Positions 6,419 to 11,262 of a stretch of 11,262 nt of DNA are shown one piece after another. The DNA lies in NCBI GenBank assembly GCA_045643145.1, contig JAZUKG010000157.1, forward strand, positions 1-11,262, written 5' to 3'. The position numbers and the translations under genes are program-made. The stretch is from SVFI01 sp045643145 (GTDB lineage Bacteria > Bacillota > Clostridia > Lachnospirales > Lachnospiraceae). Position 1 is the stretch's first letter; every line of letters begins with the position of its first letter. The notes beneath the pieces were generated by a model. That model made no database searches and was not told the DNA's origin. It saw only the letters and a program-made list of their open reading frames with translations.

Positions 6419-7770
6419 ACGACTCCTCTGATCTGCCAGATACCTGACATATATCGAATCACACATATAATGGCTGTAAACGACCATGTAGCACCTGTAG
6501 TCAGCCAGATTCCCCAAAATCCCAGTGCCGGAATTCGGGTAAAAATTTGTGAAAACAGGATTCTGCAAAATACCTCAACGATACCGTTAATCATGGCAAA
6601 GCCGGTATCACCGCAGCCGTTTAACAAAGCTCTCGGCACATAAATCATACCCAGACCGAAATAACACAAACTCGTAATACGAAGTGCATGATAACCGATC
6701 TCAATAACATCGGCTTCCTTGACAAAAATCGCTACGATCCTTGGTCCAAACAAATACGCAATCGGAAGCAGACAAAGACTGATTACCAATGCCATTAATG
6801 TAGACTGTCTGAAGCCCTTTCGTACTCGCTTGATATCTCCTGCTCCGATATTCTGTCCGGAATAAGTAGTAAGTGCAGTACCAAGTGCACCAAACAGCTG
6901 CTGTACAATCTGTTCTACTCTACCGGTAATCGTATAGGCTGCCATAACCGTATCTCCAAAACTGTTAACTACGCCCTGAAGTGCCATACAGGAAATAGCA
7001 ATCATAGAGTTTTGCAGGGCAACCGGCACACCCAGTCTGAATGCCTTGGCAATCAAAGCTCTATGCGGCTTTAATTCCTCTTTAGTTAATCTGAAATACG
7101 GATTTTTGTTGTATGCATAAATCAGACAACTGATGGCTGATACAGCCTGTGCGATGATGGTAGCCAGTGCCACTCCCAGCACGCCCATATTCAGCTTTAA
7201 TACAAAGGTTAAATCCAGACTGACATTCACAATACTGGACACAATCAAAAAATAAAGAGGGGTTTTTGAATCACCCAGTGCTCGGAGAATTGCTGCAACG
7301 CCGTTATATAAAGCAATCGCAATAATCCCCAGACAGGTGGTTCTCATATATAAAATCGAATCCCCGATAATATGGGAAGGCGTTCCCAATAATCTCAGAA
7401 GCGCCGGACTAAAAATATATCCCAGCAGACTGACACTAAGCGCTGCCGTAACTAAAACATAAAGTGAGTTACCAATGGTACTTCTTACGCTTTTTTCATC
7501 CTTGGCTCCAAAATACTGGGATACGATAATTCCGATACCAATAGCCAGACCGGAGCTTAAGGAAAAGAACAAAAAGTTCATAGAACCACAGGTGCCGACT
7601 GCAGCTAACGCATTTTTCCCAACATATCTTCCGACTACAACCGAGTCTACCATGTTGTATAACTGCTGAAACAGGTTACCAACCAATAATGGCAATGCAA
7701 ATAAAATAATATGCTTTGTCGGGCTTCCGACAGTCATATCCGTTACTGTTTTTTTTCTTTTTTCTTCCAT
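6406..7770 (-). CDS. MATE-family multidrug efflux transporter
   Basis: A 454-residue membrane protein of the length and twelve-helix plan usual for MATE exporters, which expel cationic drugs or metabolites using a sodium or proton gradient. The two internally related halves are visible. The first opens with PLLVGNLFQQLYNMVDSVVV (about 27-46), then GRYVGKNALAAVG. The second has GVPVALQNSMIAISC (about 248-262), then FGDTVMAAYTITGRVEQI and GTALTTYSGQNIGAG. The sequence resembles the DinF/MepA-like branch common in Clostridia; the substrate and coupling ion are not evident. The ATG at 7770 has a GGAAGG ribosome site six bases upstream. The 3' end is unusual: the stop codon and final residues (VEKK) are encoded inside the stem of the shared terminator. 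The gene stands alone, with a 172-base gap separating it from the operon upstream. Confidence 0.93.
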   Translation of the reverse strand: MEEKRKKTVTDMTVGSPTKHIILFALPLLVGNLFQQLYNMVDSVVVGRYVGKNALAAVGTCGSMNFLFFSLSSGLAIGIGIIVSQYFGAKDEKSVRSTIGNSLYVLVTAALSVSLLGYIFSPALLRLLGTPSHIIGDSILYMRTTCLGIIAIALYNGVAAILRALGDSKTPLYFLIVSSIVNVSLDLTFVLKLNMGVLGVALATIIAQAVSAISCLIYAYNKNPYFRLTKEELKPHRALIAKAFRLGVPVALQNSMIAISCMALQGVVNSFGDTVMAAYTITGRVEQIVQQLFGALGTALTTYSGQNIGAGDIKRVRKGFRQSTLMALVISLCLLPIAYLFGPRIVAIFVKEADVIEIGYHALRITSLCYFGLGMIYVPRALLNGCGDTGFAMINGIVEVFCRILFSQIFTRIPALGFWGIWLTTGATWSFTAIICVIRYMSGIWQIRGVVEKK

Positions 7771-7822
7771 GCTTAGCCTTCCTTCCAGTCATTCTGACCA
7801 AGTATACATGATTCGATTTATT

Positions 7823-7828
7823 ATCATA
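7823..7828 (-). promoter_or_regulatory. Possible extended -10 element for the MATE gene
   Basis: On the minus strand TATGAT is preceded by TGA, which fits an extended -10 (TGnTATnnT), about 52 bases before the MATE ATG. No good -35 box was found 17 bases upstream. A second candidate -10, TATACT, lies at 7801-7806. The assignment is tentative. Confidence 0.3.
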
Positions 7829-7880
7829 TCACACAAGTCCAAACTTTCTAGAATAAATATTGATAAAAATCGCAGAAAAA

Positions 7881-7913
7881 CACCGTAAACCCTTTTTAAT
7901 CAGACTTACGGTG
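7881..7913 (-). terminator. Terminator of the GH8-YesL-pyruvyl-transferase-like operon
   Basis: Inverted arms CACCGTAA (7881-7888) and TTACGGTG (7906-7913) form an 8-bp stem with a 17-base loop. On the minus strand a run of five T follows directly. It lies 29 bases past the stop codon of the last gene of the operon. The large loop makes it weaker than the other two terminators in the window. Confidence 0.7.
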
Positions 7914-7942
7914 CTACTTTTTTGATTCACTGCTTTATATAT

Positions 7943-9214
7943 TTACTTTTTTCTATTCTTTTTGAAGGCCTTTAATGCATTCTTTTTGAATGCAGTCAGT
8001 TTTTCATTCCATGTCAATTTATCTTCATGGATTGAAGCTGCAAATTCGAGTTCATGCGGCCTGTGCTCTCTGGTTTGAAGGTCCTCAATCGCATGCAATA
8101 TAAAATCCTGCGATTCTTTTCTTTTTTTCTCCAGAATGCCTTCTACAACCTCATAATCTATCGGCTTTAACTGATCGCATTTATTCGGATTATAATTTTT
8201 CACTCTTCGATAGGATAAATCAAAGGTATTCAGAATATTATCGATTTTATCCCCCTGCCTGTCACCTGCAATAAACTGTTTATGCATAATAACAGAAAGA
8301 CAACATGCATGGAAAGAATTGGTAAACAACATTTGTGAATCCTGAATATATCCAATCCATTCTTCAACACCAATATCATATACGAGCTGATAATCCACTC
8401 CCCGGGCCAGTTTTTCATGTTCCGGGAATTCACTCAGTTCTATCACCTTCATATCATGCTTTTTCGCATAGGCGACAGCCATACGTACCAGGCTGTCAGC
8501 CGGCTCCATGGCCAGATAAATGAGAACATATTTCTCTTCCTTTGGTCTGATAGCCATCTCGTGATAAAAAGGAGCCTCCATCAAAAATACCGGGTCCAAA
8601 ACGAGACTTACTTCAAGATTGGAATTGTCTTTGATATATCGATATAAACTCTCCTCACGGACTGAAATATAATCCATATCCCGAATATATTCAAAAAACT
8701 GTTCTCTTTGCTCCGGAGAATATTTTGTCGCACCTCGGCTGGCTGAATAAGCTATTTTTTTCTTGCCCTCCATTTGCTTACAGGCCAAAAAGAAACCTCT
8801 GTCAAAACCTTTTACAAAATTATACTTCCATATCACATCTGTAACACAAATGTACAAATCAAAACCAGGGTCTTCTTTATCAAGTTTTCCGGCAGTATAA
8901 ACCTTTTCTGTCTTTTTATAGTATTTGTCTATAAATTCTTCAAAACGGTCATAGCGTTTTTCTCTTTCTGTAAAAAGCCTTTCCCATTTATCCAGTTTAT
9001 ACTTTTGAACCTTTTTAAGCGGCTCCGGATGTTTTTGCTGATAATAAAGCGGATGCCTCGGGTCCGCTTTCCCATAATAAACAGGTTTATAATCTATAAT
9101 AGTCGAGTCTATACCATGACTTTTCAAAAACTGTTGAAAACAAACAGAATGAAGCGGTGATGCCGGATTTAAAACCTTTGTGTGAATGTTAATCGATATA
9201 ATACCAATTTTCAT
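7943..9214 (-). CDS. Polysaccharide pyruvyl transferase-family protein
   Basis: A 423-residue protein of the polysaccharide pyruvyl transferase superfamily (PF04230 type). Members with known activity add pyruvate ketals to exopolysaccharide or cell-wall sugars. Family-like landmarks appear in order. They are an N-terminal strand MKIGIISINI, CVTDVIWKYNF (123-133) at the position of the usual GSDQIWN motif, and IAYSASRGATKYS (154-166). ISVREES (183-189), LVLDPVFLM (204-212) and the late TNSFHACCLSVIM (298-310) follow. The canonical Gly-Ser and Gln of GSDQIWN are replaced by Val-Thr and Val. After about residue 345 comes a charged C-terminal extension ending in a lysine-rich repeat, AFKKNALKAFKKNRKK, possibly a membrane-surface or nucleic-acid contact. 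There is no signal peptide. A GGGAG ribosome site precedes the ATG. It is third in an operon, 43 bases after the YesL-like gene. Acceptor and donor are unknown. Confidence 0.85.
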   Translation of the reverse strand: MKIGIISINIHTKVLNPASPLHSVCFQQFLKSHGIDSTIIDYKPVYYGKADPRHPLYYQQKHPEPLKKVQKYKLDKWERLFTEREKRYDRFEEFIDKYYKKTEKVYTAGKLDKEDPGFDLYICVTDVIWKYNFVKGFDRGFFLACKQMEGKKKIAYSASRGATKYSPEQREQFFEYIRDMDYISVREESLYRYIKDNSNLEVSLVLDPVFLMEAPFYHEMAIRPKEEKYVLIYLAMEPADSLVRMAVAYAKKHDMKVIELSEFPEHEKLARGVDYQLVYDIGVEEWIGYIQDSQMLFTNSFHACCLSVIMHKQFIAGDRQGDKIDNILNTFDLSYRRVKNYNPNKCDQLKPIDYEVVEGILEKKRKESQDFILHAIEDLQTREHRPHELEFAASIHEDKLTWNEKLTAFKKNALKAFKKNRKK

Positions 9215-9257
9215 CTGTATCTCCCAATATAACCCAAACTAACACAACCAAAATCAA

Positions 9258-9950
9258 CTAGTTTTCTTCTTCCTCATCATCAAAATGGAAATGAAATTCT
9301 TCCTCTTCTGTATTATCCTTTTTCTTTTCCTGAGGTCCTAAATAATTGATTGTCATCTCTTCATAAATCTTATCAAGCCAAATAGAATTTACATAGGCCA
9401 TAGTAGAAAATCCGAGCATGACCAGAATCGGGAAAAATTTAATATTTCTCCAGAAAAATACAATCGGAGCCAAAGTCATCAATATCATCAGAACAGTCTT
9501 TGGCATATGTGTTAATGCGATGATCACTGAATTTTTCAATGTGTTTTTAATGGTATTATCAAATCTGGATAACAATGGAAATGCGTGTAATAACACCAAC
9601 ATCCAAATAAAGATAAATACAAAAATCAGCACCTTAATCACAGTCGGATAGTTCATCTGAGACATATAAAAGATATCAAATCCTAAAAGAAGCGCAATTG
9701 CGAGCATTACCAGCCAAATCAAGGTTGCCTGCTTGAAATTCTGCTTAAAGGAACGCCAAAACTGCTTTAATACATCCCCTTCTTCATTTTTGATCATCTT
9801 TAATGTTACATAATACATGCCTGTAAAAGATGCACCGAGTGTAAATACCGGTAAACTGCATACAACAAATGCCAAATTTAAAATCAGCAAATCTGCCAGC
9901 TTTGTCAAAAACTTCATAAGTGGACTATCTAAACTAAAAAAACTAGACAT
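9258..9950 (-). CDS. YesL/DUF624-family membrane protein
   Basis: A 230-residue membrane protein of the YesL (DUF624) family, whose molecular role is not established. Its genes recur beside carbohydrate-use genes such as glycoside hydrolases and sugar ABC transporters in Firmicutes. The N-terminal family pattern is clear: FFSLDSPLMKFLTKLADLLI, then LNLAFVVCSLPVFTLGASFTGMYYV. Likely helices lie near 20-50, 76-96, 103-126, 143-166 and 172-190. The tail from about 208 is cytosolic in appearance and strongly acidic, with EEEEFHFHFDDEEEEN at the end. The ATG at 9950 is chosen because an AAAGGAG ribosome site sits eight bases before it. An upstream TTG reading at 9974 would place that site inside the gene. 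It begins 17 bases after the GH8 stop, so the two are co-transcribed. Confidence 0.88.
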   Translation of the reverse strand: MSSFFSLDSPLMKFLTKLADLLILNLAFVVCSLPVFTLGASFTGMYYVTLKMIKNEEGDVLKQFWRSFKQNFKQATLIWLVMLAIALLLGFDIFYMSQMNYPTVIKVLIFVFIFIWMLVLLHAFPLLSRFDNTIKNTLKNSVIIALTHMPKTVLMILMTLAPIVFFWRNIKFFPILVMLGFSTMAYVNSIWLDKIYEEMTINYLGPQEKKKDNTEEEEFHFHFDDEEEEN

Positions 9951-9958
9951 ATCAATAT

Positions 9959-9965
9959 CTCCTTT
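9959..9965 (-). promoter_or_regulatory. Ribosome binding site fixing the YesL-like start
   Basis: AAAGGAG on the minus strand lies eight bases before the ATG at 9950. It overlaps the codons of a longer reading that would begin with TTG at 9974, which is therefore rejected. Confidence 0.8.
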
Positions 9966-9967
9966 GA

Positions 9968-11119
9968 TTACCAAATGCGATAATTTCCGCTAAGAGCCAT
10001 CATGGCAAACAAGTACAAACAGTTATCGTAATATCTTCTGCCGCCTTCGCGAAGCGGAGTATCCCAGAATTTCTGTACAAATTCCATTGACTTTTCAAAA
10101 TCAGAAGCCAAAGAAGCCTGTGCATTTGTTGCCAAAAGTCCGATTGGGTGGAGCGCCGGCTGCTCAAGTGGTGTACCGTCTACTTCATAGGTCTGATATA
10201 CACCGGTTTCCAGATTTGGATAAAAATAAGTCTGAAGCTTGCCGGCAATTTCTCTCTGCCATTCATCCTTTCCAAACCATGCATAATCCAGTCCGATGTT
10301 TGCCATCGTACGATATGCATCACTGTAAAACCAGTCGTGTCTTCCGCCAAACATATCATAATCATTTATCGGCTTATGCGGAGTTCCGTCATATTCTGCG
10401 TATTCGGCACTCATACCTGTTTCAGGATGACAGGCAGTATGTAAATATTCTCTGCTCGCCTTTGCAGCCTGTGCCAGGAATGGTCTGTCTTCTTCATAAG
10501 CCCAAAGTGCAAATAATTCATAGAAATGCGGTAAGTGATAAGAAGGATCACTAAAATTACAGTTTGGTATAAATTTAATTAAACTGTTTTCAGGTGCAAA
10601 CATCGGATCTCCAGCCTGTCCGTTCTCACCTTTGTGAATCATGGTGTGAAGTAAATCCTTGGCATGTTTTGAATATTCAAAGATTCCTTCTCCATCACCC
10701 CATCTGTGGGAAGCAAAGAAGAGTGCCATAGCAAAGAACTCTTCTCCGTCCGGAGCCGGTCCCCATGCATTTTTATTACCATCAAGAGCGCATGACCAGG
10801 CAAAATATCCACTGTTATAGCCTTCATCCATATACATGTAGGTTTTTACCCATTTCCAAATGCGATCGAATTCTTCTTTTTTATTCAACTGAACACAGTA
10901 CATCATTCCGTATGACATACCTTCGGTACGAACATCATTATTTCCGGTATCTGTCATAAATCCCATATCGTCTCCTACCGGATAATACACACGTACACCT
11001 TCCTCACCATAAAACATTGTCTGGAAGGTATCTTCTAATCTTTTATTGATTTCTTCCTCAGTTTTTCCAAGTTTTGCAAATAAATTTGGATATTCTCCTG
11101 TTGTAAAAGCAGCATTCAT
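9968..11119 (-). CDS. rexA: GH8 reducing-end xylose-releasing exo-oligoxylanase (Rex)
   Basis: A 383-residue glycoside hydrolase family 8 protein, close to the usual length of Rex enzymes (EC 3.2.1.156). These inverting enzymes cut one xylose from the reducing end of xylo-oligosaccharides. DVRTEGMSYGM (62-72) holds the likely general acid Glu66. The GH8 signature region is PAPDGEEFFAMALFFASHRW (121-140), with Asp124 as the conserved substrate-contact acid. SDAYR (266-270) holds the likely catalytic base Asp267. The segment ALHPIGLLA (322-330) carries the Leu-His-Pro loop known in Rex enzymes to close the site beyond +1, which favours Rex over an endo-xylanase or cellulase. No signal peptide is present, so it should act in the cytoplasm on imported oligosaccharides. 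The ATG at 11119 matches the family start, but its AAAGGG ribosome site is 12 bases away, suggesting weak initiation. An in-frame extension to 11212 is rejected because it would contain the promoter. Confidence 0.93.
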   Translation of the reverse strand: MNAAFTTGEYPNLFAKLGKTEEEINKRLEDTFQTMFYGEEGVRVYYPVGDDMGFMTDTGNNDVRTEGMSYGMMYCVQLNKKEEFDRIWKWVKTYMYMDEGYNSGYFAWSCALDGNKNAWGPAPDGEEFFAMALFFASHRWGDGEGIFEYSKHAKDLLHTMIHKGENGQAGDPMFAPENSLIKFIPNCNFSDPSYHLPHFYELFALWAYEEDRPFLAQAAKASREYLHTACHPETGMSAEYAEYDGTPHKPINDYDMFGGRHDWFYSDAYRTMANIGLDYAWFGKDEWQREIAGKLQTYFYPNLETGVYQTYEVDGTPLEQPALHPIGLLATNAQASLASDFEKSMEFVQKFWDTPLREGGRRYYDNCLYLFAMMALSGNYRIW

Positions 11120-11171
11120 TAAATTACAATTCCCTTTCTTTTGTGATAGCCCAAGTATAGGCCATATATTA

Positions 11172-11201
11172 ATTTTACAGTAGTACACTATTACATGACA
11201 A
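11172..11201 (-). promoter_or_regulatory. Promoter of the GH8 operon
   Basis: On the minus strand a TTGTCA -35 box (11196-11201) and a TAAAAT -10 box (11172-11177) are separated by 18 bases. The leader before the ATG would be about 45 bases. The spacer contains a small palindrome, TAGTACACTA (11181-11190). A weaker alternative -10, TATACT, lies at 11154-11159 without a clear -35 box. Confidence 0.55.
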
Positions 11202-11231
11202 GAGTCATACATTATGAAAATGTATGACTCT
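11201..11231. promoter_or_regulatory. Perfect 13-bp palindrome next to the GH8 operon promoter, candidate operator
   Basis: Arms AGAGTCATACATT (11201-11213) and AATGTATGACTCT (11219-11231) are perfect inverted copies around ATGAA. The repeat touches the -35 box, the position expected for an activator or repressor site. A further ATGAC half-site lies at 11195-11199, within the -35 region. No T tract follows on the minus strand, so it is a poor terminator for a gene upstream. The regulator is not in the window. Confidence 0.5.
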
Positions 11232-11262
11232 ATGTATTCTACTCTTTATTTCATCAAAAATC

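Noticed and set aside
7846..7853. TTCTAGAA palindrome in the gap upstream of the MATE gene
   Set aside because: Only eight bases and no second copy or promoter overlap of note; likely chance in A/T-rich DNA.
8774..9160. 128-codon plus-strand reading frame
   Set aside because: Antisense to the pyruvyl transferase-like gene, rich in Phe and Ile as expected from reversed Lys/Glu codons; no initiation signal.
10087..10554. 155-codon plus-strand reading frame
   Set aside because: It lies wholly antisense to the well-supported GH8 gene, has no ribosome site and its protein resembles nothing known.

Overview
The window is an AT-rich stretch of a low-GC Gram-positive genome. Tightly packed operons, AGGAGG-type ribosome binding sites, a TTG start and protein families typical of gut Clostridia suggest a member of the Lachnospiraceae. 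Genus and species are not determined here. All but one of the genes lie on the minus strand, and everything seen looks chromosomal. I find no rRNA, tRNA, CRISPR array, insertion sequence, attachment site or replication origin.

Layout from left to right. Positions 1-1395 (minus) hold the first 465 codons of an ABC exporter half-transporter, cut by the window edge after Walker A and the Q-loop; it has its own strong promoter. Positions 1546-4265 (minus) are a four-gene YtrA-type operon: a GntR/YtrA repressor, an ABC ATPase and two six-helix membrane proteins. Its promoter at 4362-4390 carries an inverted repeat and three phased AACTAA repeats, and a hairpin at 1496-1519 ends it. This gene order is known from transporters that respond to cell-envelope-acting antibiotics. 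Position 4581 starts the only plus-strand gene, a transmembrane methyl-accepting chemotaxis protein. It runs convergently into a MATE-family multidrug exporter (6406-7770, minus), and one perfect 19-bp-stem hairpin between them appears to terminate both.

Positions 7943-11119 (minus) read as one three-gene operon, transcribed from a promoter near 11172-11201. It encodes a cytoplasmic GH8 enzyme of the reducing-end xylose-releasing exo-oligoxylanase type, a YesL/DUF624 membrane protein, and a divergent polysaccharide pyruvyl transferase-family protein with a basic C-terminal tail. A hairpin at 7881-7913 closes it. A perfect 13-bp-arm palindrome touches the -35 box of this promoter and looks like an operator.

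Working together: the left two thirds is mainly export and defence (ABC exporter, YtrA-type ABC system, MATE pump) plus one chemoreceptor. The right third is xylo-oligosaccharide use, coupled unusually to a sugar-modifying enzyme family. The most distinctive points are that GH8-YesL-pyruvyl-transferase-like combination, the palindrome upstream of it, and the phased operator region of the YtrA-type operon.
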